A stretch of 64,000 nt of DNA, taken from Fimenecus sp964527585. Its GTDB lineage: Bacteria > Bacillota > Clostridia > Oscillospirales > Acutalibacteraceae. Positions 1-7,259 of this stretch are shown in pieces. How positions within the stretch are numbered: position 1 is the first letter of the stretch; every line of letters begins with the position of its first letter. The position numbers and the translations under genes were made by a program. The stretch spans positions 1 through 64,000 of the forward strand of contig CAZGPE010000007.1 of the NCBI GenBank assembly GCA_964527585.1, given 5' to 3'. Under the pieces are notes generated by a model. That model searched no databases. It had not been told where the DNA came from and saw nothing but the letters and a program-made list of their open reading frames with translations.

Positions 1-872
1 TTGCTTTCTGCCATCTCAAGTCGTTGTTCTGCCCACACACAGTATTGTGCTTCTAACTCAATTCCGATGTAATGTCGGTTGAGTTTTTTGGCTACAACGC
101 TCGTTGTGCCAGAGCCTAAAAATGGATCAAATACAATATCACCCTTAGAAGAACTGGCAAGCATGATTTTAGCAATCAGCTTTTCGGATTTTTGTGTGGG
201 ATGTGCGGTGTTTTCTGCCATAGACCAAAAGGGAATAGTGATGTCATCCCAAAAGTTAGAAGGACAGGTATCACGATAATTACCATTTTCAGTTTCCGCC
301 CAATCTTTCGGTTTCCCATCTACACGGTAAGGAGCAATGACCTTTTTTCTAATTTTTACAGCATCAAGATTGAATAGATAGTCGTTGCTATTTGTCGCAA
401 ACCAAATATCTTCCATCCCGTTTTTCCAATTCGCTTTTGCACCACGTCCTTTTTCGCGTTGCCATGTAATGCGGTTTCTGATATGGAAAAATTCGCTCAA
501 AACCTTGCCGACAATCAGACTTGTTTCCCAATCACAGCAGACATAAATTGAACCATCGTCTTTCAGCAAAGGTTTAATTGCACTTAGCCATTGACGGGTA
601 TATTCCTCATAATCAGCGTCCTTTTTCTTGGCAAATGTTGTTCCGTTAAAGGATTTTGTAAGATTATACGGAGGGTCTGCGATTATCAAATCTACACTTT
701 GAGCAGGCAATAAAGAACAGACATCAAGCATATTGCCAATAATGGTTTTGTTCATAACTCTGCTAAGGTCTGCCTGCTTTTGCGTAACAGCGATACAGCG
801 ATCAAGATAAACTTGCCCCTCGCTTAATGGGGTATCAATGGTTTTATTTCTTTCGGCTTTTACTGTTGCCAT
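1..872 (-). CDS. DNA adenine methyltransferase, beta-class (3' end off window)
   Basis: SAM-dependent DNA methyltransferase that probably modifies adenine N6 (N4-cytosine cannot be excluded). Reading the minus strand from ATG at 872 gives 290 residues before the window edge. The catalytic motif DPPYN is at residues 66-70 and the SAM-binding motif DPFLGSGTT is near residues 249-257. This order, catalytic motif first, is that of the beta class (N6_N4_Mtase family). The start is set by AAAGGAG 7 nt upstream. It begins 11 nt after the stop of the small XRE regulator on the same strand, so the two are probably co-transcribed. No restriction endonuclease is visible; one could lie beyond the left edge. 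The family is clear, the target site is not. Confidence 0.9.
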   Translation of the reverse strand, partial: MATVKAERNKTIDTPLSEGQVYLDRCIAVTQKQADLSRVMNKTIIGNMLDVCSLLPAQSVDLIIADPPYNLTKSFNGTTFAKKKDADYEEYTRQWLSAIKPLLKDDGSIYVCCDWETSLIVGKVLSEFFHIRNRITWQREKGRGAKANWKNGMEDIWFATNSNDYLFNLDAVKIRKKVIAPYRVDGKPKDWAETENGNYRDTCPSNFWDDITIPFWSMAENTAHPTQKSEKLIAKIMLASSSKGDIVFDPFLGSGTTSVVAKKLNRHYIGIELEAQYCVWAEQRLEMAES

Positions 873-883
873 GATATACTCCT

Positions 884-1105
884 TTACTCATTAACCATTT
901 TGTCAGCATGGACAACTTCACAAACATCTCCGATATCACAGTTTAGATATTCGCAAATGCGTAAAAGCACGGACATAGCAACTTCTTCACCCTTGTTGAG
1001 TTTGCTCATTGTACCGGGAGCAATGCCTAAGTCTTTGCGTAGTTGTACTTTTGTTATATCCTTTTGAATCAGCAACATCCAAAGCTTTTTATAACTAATT
1101 TTCAT
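884..1105 (-). CDS. Small XRE/Cro-type HTH regulator
   Basis: A 73-residue protein that is essentially a single helix-turn-helix domain of the Cro/C1 type. The core LRKDLGIAPGTMSKLNKGE fits helices 2 and 3, followed by the usual LLRICEYLNCDIGDV dimer-side helices. Proteins of this size and shape often sit next to restriction-modification or mobile-element genes. It lies directly upstream of the methyltransferase on the same strand, with 11 nt between them. A role as controller of the methyltransferase is inferred from position only. No operator was recognised. Confidence 0.8.
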   Translation of the reverse strand: MKISYKKLWMLLIQKDITKVQLRKDLGIAPGTMSKLNKGEEVAMSVLLRICEYLNCDIGDVCEVVHADKMVNE

Positions 1106-1465
1106 TCAAACGCCCCTCAAATATTTGTTATGCTTGTTTTCATCATATATAATACCACTCTTCATCGAAGATTTCAATATATTGATACAACAACTTATAA
1201 CAAAATCTAAAGTTCTTGGATTTCCGATGCTATTAAGATATAGCAAAATTGTTTTAGCTTATATAAAACCGCTTGTTGTGATTTTTATAAAAACTTTGTC
1301 TACAGGACGAAACTATCTCATTAAGCACAACTTATACAACTCGTGCAACTAACATGCTTAATATCGAGTGATTTTTTTACATTCAATCACACAAATAGAT
1401 TCAAACATATTCTACAAACAACACATCTCAGAACTGTGGATAAGCGATTTTCATCCCTTAAATAC
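1106..1465. other. Intergenic stretch without a recognisable gene
   Basis: AT-rich region upstream of the XRE gene. Short open frames exist on the plus strand but have no convincing ribosome binding site and low-complexity translations. Apart from being where the XRE/methyltransferase promoter must lie, nothing specific is seen. Confidence 0.5.
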
Positions 1466-1506
1466 AAAAAGCAGGCAACATTCAACTATAGTTGATGTCG
1501 CCTGTT
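1466..1506 (-). terminator. Rho-independent terminator of the DMT transporter gene
   Basis: A long imperfect hairpin (left arm AAAAGCAGGC, right arm GCCTGTTTT, with a perfect CAACTATAGTTG centre) is followed on the minus strand by GCTTTTTG. It lies about 75 nt past the stop of the transporter gene. Confidence 0.7.
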
Positions 1507-1578
1507 TTCTACCCAATTCTGCTCATAGTTGTCAATTCCACATTTTTCAAATTATCGTCTTATCTGCACACAGCTTTT

Positions 1579-2472
1579 TCAATTCTTTTTATGTTTCAAA
1601 AATCCGAGTTTAGTCTCGCTTATAACAATTCCAATAAATATCAGCACAAATCCGACGGCCATTCGTCCCGTGATATGTTCATCGGGATAAAAGGCAATCG
1701 AGAATATAACTCCGAATACGGATTCCAAACTTAAAATCAACGCTCCTGTATTTGCCGATGCATATTTAATTCCCGTGTTCATAAACAAAAACGCAAGCAC
1801 GGTCGCAAACACAGCAAGATAAATCAGCGAAAACACTGCCGAAGAAGAAACTTCGCTCGGCATCTGTTCAAAGCACAAAAAACATATAAAGCAAACAACA
1901 AACGCAAAAAAGAACTGTATTGCCGTAAACAGCACTATATCCATATCTTTGCCCCACTGATCAACCGCTATCATCTGTGCCGCAAAAAATATTCCGCAAA
2001 TAAGCGTCATACCGTCGCCCATAAAATTAAATCCGGTATCTCCCGTTCCCAAAGAAACAAGTCCGATTCCGACAAAACAGATAACGGCGGAAACAATATT
2101 GAGTTTATCGGGAGCTTTTTTCGTAACCGCCCAGCACATAAACGGTACCAAAACGCAGTACACAGCCGTTAAAAAGGCGTTTTTGCTCGGAGTCGTATAT
2201 TCAAGACCGATAGTTTGAGTTATATAAGCCGCAGCGAGAAAAATTCCGGCCGCCGCTCCGGAGAGCAAATATTTCATATTAAATTTTTTGATGTTTTTTA
2301 TTCCCGCAAGGAAAAGCAAGACCGCACCCGACAAAAACCTTACCCAAAGAATAAAATACACAGGCATCTCATCAAGTGTGTTCTTTAAGATAAAAAACGA
2401 ACTTCCCCATATCACAGCACTTAACAGCAAAAGTACCTTCGCCGTTATTCCGTTTTCTTTTAATTTAATCAT
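1579..2472 (-). CDS. EamA/DMT-family transporter
   Basis: Integral membrane transporter of the drug/metabolite (EamA) superfamily, probably exporting a small metabolite. About 297 residues with roughly ten hydrophobic helices in two halves. Family hallmarks are the N-terminal AVIWGSSFF and the mid-protein GLEYTTPSKNAFLTAVY segment. The preferred start is ATG at 2472, because GGAG sits 6-7 nt upstream; ATG at 2478 is too close to that ribosome binding site, and a longer frame to 2508 has no such signal. It follows a terminator of the preceding gene on the same strand, so it likely has its own promoter. Substrate unknown. Confidence 0.85.
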   Translation of the reverse strand: MIKLKENGITAKVLLLLSAVIWGSSFFILKNTLDEMPVYFILWVRFLSGAVLLFLAGIKNIKKFNMKYLLSGAAAGIFLAAAYITQTIGLEYTTPSKNAFLTAVYCVLVPFMCWAVTKKAPDKLNIVSAVICFVGIGLVSLGTGDTGFNFMGDGMTLICGIFFAAQMIAVDQWGKDMDIVLFTAIQFFFAFVVCFICFLCFEQMPSEVSSSAVFSLIYLAVFATVLAFLFMNTGIKYASANTGALILSLESVFGVIFSIAFYPDEHITGRMAVGFVLIFIGIVISETKLGFLKHKKN

Positions 2473-2500
2473 ATTCATCTCCGAAAAAGTTATCAAAAAG

Positions 2501-2524
2501 AAAAACACGCCGCAGCGTGCTTTT
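2501..2524 (-). terminator. Terminator after the DUF4345-like gene
   Basis: On the minus strand AAAAGCACGC-TGCG-GCGTGTTTTT forms a ten-base-pair stem running into TTTTTCTTTTT, just past the stop at 2538. Confidence 0.75.
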
Positions 2525-2537
2525 CACTGTTGTTTAA

Positions 2538-2957
2538 TTATATGTATTTTTTCGCAAGAAAGAACGAAACCCAAAGCGCAATAACAAACGCACCCTCGGC
2601 AGGTATCGCAAGTTTGGTGTAAGGGCATTTCCATCCCTTATCAACACAAAGGAAAACCGACCTTGTAACAAACACCGTCGTTGCGAAAAACATTCCGCCT
2701 ACAAGTGAATGATAAGCGGTACCGGTTGCTATTGCAAGATAAATCAAAAACGCACCCAACGCAAAAGAAATTCCGCCGTAATAAACACGAATTTCGGTTT
2801 TGCCTGCATTGTCAACGGGTTTAATCGAAAAACTTTCCGCATTTTTCAACGGGCTTGAAATAAAAACTATTGCCATTCCGAAAAAATATGCCGCAAGACA
2901 AAGTGTCGCAAATGTTGCGGGCGGATTTGCCGTCCATAAATTTCTGAGAATTTCCAT
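2538..2957 (-). CDS. Small four-helix membrane protein, DUF4345-like
   Basis: A 139-residue integral membrane protein with four predicted hydrophobic helices. The second helix segment YYGGISFALGAFLIYLA, following a short polar loop, resembles the DUF4345 family of small membrane proteins, for which no function is known. AAGGGAG lies 8 nt before the ATG. It is separated from the downstream transporter by a terminator and forms a single-gene unit. The family assignment is by recollection of the motif and is moderately sure; the membrane topology is directly visible. Confidence 0.7.
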   Translation of the reverse strand: MEILRNLWTANPPATFATLCLAAYFFGMAIVFISSPLKNAESFSIKPVDNAGKTEIRVYYGGISFALGAFLIYLAIATGTAYHSLVGGMFFATTVFVTRSVFLCVDKGWKCPYTKLAIPAEGAFVIALWVSFFLAKKYI

Positions 2958-3189
2958 ATAACCACTCCCTTATCAAAGTGAACCGAGTATACCATAAAAT
3001 CAATAAAATATCAATATTTATCTTACCGTTGTCTTTTTGCGTGTTATTCGGTAAAATATGCTAAAAGCATATATTTTTTCTCTTTGAAATTCCGATACAC
3101 CGAAGGCATATACAAATCGGATATATTCATTTTTTACGCAATGCCGTATAATTAACTTAAGCCGGCAACACAAAAAAAGGAGAATAACT

Positions 3190-4461
3190 ATGACATTCAA
3201 ACACGAAGAAAACGAAAAAATAGGCGAATATCTCTCTAATCTCATTAACGGCAAATACAAAACTCAACGGCAATTCTGCATAGCGTATTTACTTCATTCC
3301 GGTATGCCGACCGACGATTACGAAGTTAACAAAATGGCAAACCGCATTTCGCAAATAATCAAAGGGAAAAAGGCGTTACAAACTTATGACTTGCCGATTT
3401 TTACCCAGCTGCTCGATGTTTCGTGCGAAGAAATTTTAAGCGCAGGCGAAAGCCACATCCCTAAATTCACACGAAAAACAAATTACTCCGTCGCCTTTTC
3501 AAAAAATCCTGCCGAATGGGAAGAATACATAAACAGAAATGACAATTTAATTTTGAATGAAGACGAATATTGCAAAACCATATTGGATTACGCATACGAA
3601 TTCAAGAACTACGAACTTGTAAAATATCTGCTCGATAAAGACATTATCTGGTTTCACAAAGAAGAAACAACCGCACGGGGAAAGAAATACTTTTCATCCG
3701 GAACTTCGATAAAGCGCAGAAGTTTCTTTGAAAGAGATAACGCTTTAATCAAAGAACTGCATAAAGCGAATATGCGCTGTCGAATAATAGAATTGGCAAC
3801 AGACAACAACGATTTGGACTTGCTCGACCGTATGCACGCAAAAGAAATCCCGAATATGCTTGAGTATGCGAAATACGAATTCCCCCAAACACAACCGGAA
3901 GACGACACAGTCGATGAAACAATTAAAAACCGACTTGTCAATCACATAGCGAAAGCAGATAAAAAAACTCTCGATTATTTTACCGATGAGATTATATTTA
4001 AGTGGAAAGATTTGAAAACTTCCGAAGAAACAACTCGACATTTTGTCTTTGCTTACTATTCGGAACTGCTAAACCTCTTAATAAAAAACAATTCCGAATA
4101 CGCCGAAACAGCTTTGAAAAAAGCAATCAAACACAACAACAGTTCTTACAAAAGACTTATAAAAGCGCTCAAAAATTACAAAGCAAATTTACTTGCTAAC
4201 TATTCTTCGGAACTTGAAAACAACAACAAAGAAATTTTTAGCCGTTACGCTACTATTCGCTTAAAATTTTCCGACGATAAAACTATGTTTTATTACAACT
4301 TTATATATAAAGAAAGCGGTAATCTTGTAAAAGCCGAAGTTGAAAAACCGTCAAAAGATCCGCATATCAATAATTTAATAAAGGAATTAAGTTTGTCTTA
4401 CGACAAAGTGGCAACGATAAACGAACAAATCAACTCGCTTGAATTTTACCGCAGTCTATAA
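3190..4461 (+). CDS. HTH-domain protein with ankyrin-like C-terminal region
   Basis: A 423-residue cytoplasmic protein. Residues 1-90 contain a Cro/C1-like fold: a helix with RQFCIAYL, then NRISQIIKGKKAL, where a recognition helix would be. The rest is highly charged and helical. The segment YAYEFKNYELVKYLLDKD near residue 140 looks like an ankyrin-type helix pair, and similar helical pairs recur later. AAAGGAG is 7 nt before the ATG, and a TATAAT hexamer lies about 40 nt upstream without a good -35. It is flanked by a terminator and has no partner gene. Function unknown; a regulator that binds a partner protein through the repeats is a guess. Confidence 0.7.
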   Translation: MTFKHEENEKIGEYLSNLINGKYKTQRQFCIAYLLHSGMPTDDYEVNKMANRISQIIKGKKALQTYDLPIFTQLLDVSCEEILSAGESHIPKFTRKTNYSVAFSKNPAEWEEYINRNDNLILNEDEYCKTILDYAYEFKNYELVKYLLDKDIIWFHKEETTARGKKYFSSGTSIKRRSFFERDNALIKELHKANMRCRIIELATDNNDLDLLDRMHAKEIPNMLEYAKYEFPQTQPEDDTVDETIKNRLVNHIAKADKKTLDYFTDEIIFKWKDLKTSEETTRHFVFAYYSELLNLLIKNNSEYAETALKKAIKHNNSSYKRLIKALKNYKANLLANYSSELENNNKEIFSRYATIRLKFSDDKTMFYYNFIYKESGNLVKAEVEKPSKDPHINNLIKELSLSYDKVATINEQINSLEFYRSL

Positions 4462-4466
4462 CAACC

Positions 4467-4502
4467 GCAAGTGCTCGCTTTCGACGGGCACTTGCTTTAT
4501 TT
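4467..4502 (+). terminator. Rho-independent terminator
   Basis: GCAAGTGC and GCACTTGC form a perfect eight-base-pair stem followed by TTTATTTAT, starting 6 nt after the HTH gene's stop. Confidence 0.8.
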
Positions 4503-4536
4503 ATACAAAATCTGCGAAGAGTTAATAGCAAACGAG

Positions 4537-4568
4537 AAAAAATCCGCTCACTTTCGTGAACGGATTTT
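4537..4568 (-). terminator. Terminator of the tRNA cluster
   Basis: On the minus strand AAAATCCGTTCAC-GAAA-GTGAGCGGATTTT forms a strong stem with a stable GAAA loop followed by TTTTTTCTC, directly after tRNA-Cys. Confidence 0.8.
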
Positions 4569-4573
4569 CGTTT

Positions 4574-4648
4574 TGGAGGCGACACCCAGATTTGAACTGG
4601 GGAATCAGAGTTTTGCAGACTCGTGCCTTACCACTTGGCTATGTCGCC
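4574..4648 (-). tRNA. tRNA-Cys (GCA)
   Basis: Cloverleaf on the minus strand: acceptor GGCGAC pairs with GTCGCC, the anticodon loop reads CTGCAAA, the T loop is TTCAAAT, and CCA is encoded at 4574-4576. It is the last gene in the cluster, beyond an internal terminator-like hairpin. Confidence 0.95.
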
Positions 4649-4675
4649 TTATTTATTTGTTGTGTCATTGGTAAA

Positions 4676-4706
4676 AATAAAGGACGCTTAACACTCAAGC
4701 GTCCTT
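4676..4706 (-). terminator. Terminator-like hairpin between tRNA-Gly and tRNA-Cys
   Basis: AAAGGACGCTT and AAGCGTCCTTT form an 11-base-pair stem followed on the minus strand by ATTTTTACC. It follows tRNA-Gly directly, so tRNA-Cys may be reached only by read-through or have its own promoter. Confidence 0.65.
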
Positions 4707-4782
4707 TGGAGCGGATGACGAGGCTCGAACTCGCTACCTCCACCTTGGCAAGGTGGCGCTCTACCGGATGAGCTACATCCGC
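4707..4782 (-). tRNA. tRNA-Gly (GCC)
   Basis: Minus-strand cloverleaf with acceptor GCGGATG/CATCCGC, anticodon GCC in CTTGCCAAG, T arm TTCGAGC and encoded CCA at 4707-4709. Confidence 0.95.
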
Positions 4783-4787
4783 ATTTA

Positions 4788-4863
<76 letters not shown>

Positions 4864-4870
4864 ATTTTTA

Positions 4871-4947
4871 TGGCGACCCGGATCGGGCTCGAACCGACGA
4901 CCTCCAGCGTGACAGGCTGGCGTTCTAACCAACTGAACTACCGGGCC
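4871..4947 (-). tRNA. tRNA-Asp (GTC)
   Basis: Minus-strand cloverleaf with acceptor GGCCCGG/CCGGGTC, anticodon GTC in CTGTCACG, T arm TTCGAGC and encoded CCA. Confidence 0.95.
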
Positions 4948-4954
4948 ATAAAAG

Positions 4955-5030
4955 TGGTGGGAACAATAGGGCTCGAACCTATGACCCTCTGCTTGTAAGG
5001 CAGATGCTCTCCCAGCTGAGCTATGCTCCC
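4955..5030 (-). tRNA. tRNA-Val (TAC)
   Basis: Minus-strand cloverleaf with acceptor GGGAGCA/TGTTCCC (G-U pair), anticodon TAC in CTTACAAG, T arm TTCGAGC and encoded CCA. It is the first tRNA of the cluster transcript. A short hairpin (GCCGTC...GACGGC, 5036-5053) lies between it and the promoter. Confidence 0.95.
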
Positions 5031-5060
5031 ACATGAGCCGTCTTGTCTGACGGCTGAATA

Positions 5061-5089
5061 AGAATACCACAATTAAACACACTTGTCAA
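5061..5089 (-). promoter_or_regulatory. Sigma-A promoter of the tRNA cluster
   Basis: On the minus strand a perfect -35 TTGACA (5084-5089) is 17 nt from -10 TATTCT (5061-5066), about 30 nt upstream of tRNA-Val. Confidence 0.85.
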
Positions 5090-5185
5090 CAAAAAAATCA
5101 AAAAAATTTTTATTTTTTTCAAAAAAGATTTTTTACACAAGATATTGTATATCATACTATTACTCGGCACATTTTAATTTTACGG

Positions 5186-5214
5186 TTTACTTTCTCTCTT
5201 TAGTGTGTTAAAAT
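5186..5214 (+). promoter_or_regulatory. Sigma-A promoter of the yerC-methyltransferase-hslO operon
   Basis: TTTACT (5186-5191), a 17-nt spacer and TAAAAT (5209-5214), 54 nt before the first ATG. Confidence 0.65.
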
Positions 5215-5267
5215 GATAAACAGTGAAAACACATTATATTTCATTACCTTAATATACGGAGGCTGTT

Positions 5268-5564
5268 ATGAACGAAAAACTTCGAAACGACCGAATAGAT
5301 TTCTTATTCGACTGTATTTTATCTTTGGACTCAAAAGAGGAGTGTTATAAGTTCTTCGAAGATCTCTGCACGATGACGGAATTGATGAGTATGTCTCAAC
5401 GCATTGTCGTTGCGAAAATGCTCTCGGAAAATCAAGTTTACAGCAAAATCGTCGAAGAAACCGGAGCTTCAACCGCTACAATAAGCCGTGTTAACCGTTC
5501 TTTGCAGTACGGTTGCAACGGATACGAAGAAATTTTCGAACGGGTAAAAGGCATCAAGGAGTAA
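5268..5564 (+). CDS. yerC: YerC/YecD-family TrpR-like DNA-binding protein
   Basis: A 98-residue protein of the TrpR-like superfamily (YerC/YecD). The segment CTMTELMSMSQRIVVAKML is the typical N-terminal helical part, and EETGASTATISRVNRSLQYG is the helix-turn-helix with the recognition helix. The usual family length is about 95-100 residues, so it is complete. ACGGAGG precedes the ATG by 6 nt. It is the first gene of an operon: the methyltransferase starts 5 nt after its stop. The family is thought to regulate transcription but the targets are poorly known. Confidence 0.9.
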   Translation: MNEKLRNDRIDFLFDCILSLDSKEECYKFFEDLCTMTELMSMSQRIVVAKMLSENQVYSKIVEETGASTATISRVNRSLQYGCNGYEEIFERVKGIKE

Positions 5565-5569
5565 TAAAT

Positions 5570-6319
5570 ATGAGTTATTCCCGCTTCGCAGATGTCTATG
5601 ATTTACTTACGGAAAATGTCGAATATTCTCAAAGAGCCGATTATATATGCTCTCTGTTATCCGCCAACGGAATAAGCAGAGGGCTTTTGCTTGATTTAGC
5701 CTGCGGCACCGGCAGTTTATCCGTCGAACTTTCAAAAAGAGGATTCGATGTAACCGGAGTTGATCTTTCCGAAGAAATGCTCTCTCAGGCGCAGAGTAAA
5801 ATGTTCTCCTGCGAAGAAAACATTCTTTTCTTAAAACAGGATATGCGAAATCTCGATTTGTACGGCACGGTTAACTGTGCTGTATGCGCTCTGGACAGTC
5901 TTAACCATCTTCTCAAAGAAGATGATCTTCTCAAGACTTTCAAAAGCGTTTCGCTTTTTTTGGAAGATAACGGAATTTTTATTTTTGATATGAACACTCT
6001 GTATAAACATCAAGAGGTTTTGGGTAACAATTCCTTTATTTACGATCTGGACGGTATATTCTGCGCTTGGCAAAACACTCTTGAACCCGATAACGCAACC
6101 GTTAAAATAGACCTTGATTTTTTCGAAGAAACCGGTAACGGTATGTATGAACGCTTCAGCGAATCTTTTTCGGAAAAAGCATATCCGAAAGAAATCGTCG
6201 AAAAATTATTGCGCAGTGCCGATTTGGAAATCGTTTCCGAATATGAAGAAATGACCGAAAAGGCACCGACCTCAACCACACAGCGCACAGTTTATGTTAC
6301 AAGGAGAATTCCGAGATGA
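5570..6319 (+). CDS. Class I SAM-dependent methyltransferase
   Basis: A 249-residue Rossmann-type methyltransferase. SAM motif I is LLDLACGTGSLSVELSKRG (about residues 42-60), followed by the acidic end of strand 2 (VTGVDLSEEML). Substrate unknown; related proteins in Firmicutes are annotated as generic small-molecule or ubiquinone/menaquinone-like methyltransferases. The start at 5570 is chosen because AAGGAG lies 9 nt upstream and just before the preceding stop; a longer frame would overlap yerC. Its last codons overlap the start of hslO by 4 nt, which indicates translational coupling. Confidence 0.88.
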   Translation: MSYSRFADVYDLLTENVEYSQRADYICSLLSANGISRGLLLDLACGTGSLSVELSKRGFDVTGVDLSEEMLSQAQSKMFSCEENILFLKQDMRNLDLYGTVNCAVCALDSLNHLLKEDDLLKTFKSVSLFLEDNGIFIFDMNTLYKHQEVLGNNSFIYDLDGIFCAWQNTLEPDNATVKIDLDFFEETGNGMYERFSESFSEKAYPKEIVEKLLRSADLEIVSEYEEMTEKAPTSTTQRTVYVTRRIPR

Positions 6320-7185
6320 AAAACCTTATAAGAATGATATCAGATGACGGTCAGCTTGCGGTAATGGCAGTTGACAGTACAAATATCGTAACCGAAATGC
6401 ACCGTATACATTCAACATCCAAAGTCTGTTCCGCAGCTTTGGGAAGGTTGCTTACCGCCGCTTCGCTTATGGGAAGTATGCTCAAAGGCGAAGATGACAG
6501 CATAACGGTTAAGATCAACGGTAACGGTCCTTGCGGAACCGTGCTTGCCGTTTCCGATCCAAGCGGAAATGTCCGTGGGTATGTTTCGGATGCAAACATC
6601 GAACTTCCTCTTAACGAAAAAGGAAAACTCGATGTCAAAGGAGCAGTCGGAACCGACGGAACTCTTACCGTAATAAAAGACATGGGACTTAAAGAGCCCT
6701 ATGTCGGACAAATTCCGATTGTTTCGGGCGAAATCGCCGAAGATATAACCTCATACTATGCCGTAAGCGAACAAACACCGACAGTATGCGCTCTCGGTGT
6801 ATTAGTCGATCCCGACACGCAAAACATTATATGCTCCGGCGGATTTATCATTCAACTTTTGCCCTTCGCTTCGGATGAAGTAATCGACAAACTTGAAAAA
6901 GATCTCGAAAACATCAAACCCGTTACAACAATGCTTTTCGATAAAATGACTCCGGAAGAAATATGCCGCAGTGTTTTAGCGTCGTTCAACCTCGAAAAAC
7001 TCGACGATGCCCAAGTTGAATACCGTTGTACCTGTTCCGAGGACAGAGTAGTAAAAGCGTTGATCGCAACAGGAAAAGACGGACTCTCCGAAATGGCTCA
7101 AGACGAAACAACGGAAGTCGTATGTAATTTTTGCAACAAAAAATACAGGTTTTCACGGGAAGAAATCAAAAACTTAATGAAATAA
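6316..7185 (+). CDS. hslO: Hsp33 redox-regulated chaperone
   Basis: Cytoplasmic holdase that is switched on by oxidation of its zinc-binding cysteines. 289 residues, the usual length. The N-terminal domain shows the family start RMISDDGQLAVMAVDST and the conserved GNGPCGTVLAVSDPSGNVRGYV. The C-terminal redox switch has a CxC (YRCTCSEDR) and a CxxC (VVCNFCNKKY), the four zinc ligands. It starts on a 4-nt overlap with the methyltransferase gene. Being in one operon with yerC and the methyltransferase does not reveal a special role. Confidence 0.96.
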   Translation: MKNLIRMISDDGQLAVMAVDSTNIVTEMHRIHSTSKVCSAALGRLLTAASLMGSMLKGEDDSITVKINGNGPCGTVLAVSDPSGNVRGYVSDANIELPLNEKGKLDVKGAVGTDGTLTVIKDMGLKEPYVGQIPIVSGEIAEDITSYYAVSEQTPTVCALGVLVDPDTQNIICSGGFIIQLLPFASDEVIDKLEKDLENIKPVTTMLFDKMTPEEICRSVLASFNLEKLDDAQVEYRCTCSEDRVVKALIATGKDGLSEMAQDETTEVVCNFCNKKYRFSREEIKNLMK

Positions 7186-7193
7186 TAATTTTG

Positions 7194-7222
7194 TTGATAT
7201 ATCGCAAAATAGATGTTAAAAT
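7194..7222 (+). promoter_or_regulatory. Sigma-A promoter of metG-tatD
   Basis: TTGATA (7194-7199), a 17-nt spacer and TAAAAT (7217-7222), 37 nt before metG. Confidence 0.65.
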
Positions 7223-7259
7223 AAATAAGTTATAATAAATTAAGAAAGGAAGCGGTAAA

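Noticed and set aside
1..1105. Complete restriction-modification system
   Set aside because: Only the methyltransferase and a small regulator are visible; there is no endonuclease on this side.
1125..1734. Three short plus-strand frames
   Set aside because: No ribosome binding sites, low-complexity translations, and one overlaps the transporter gene and its terminator.
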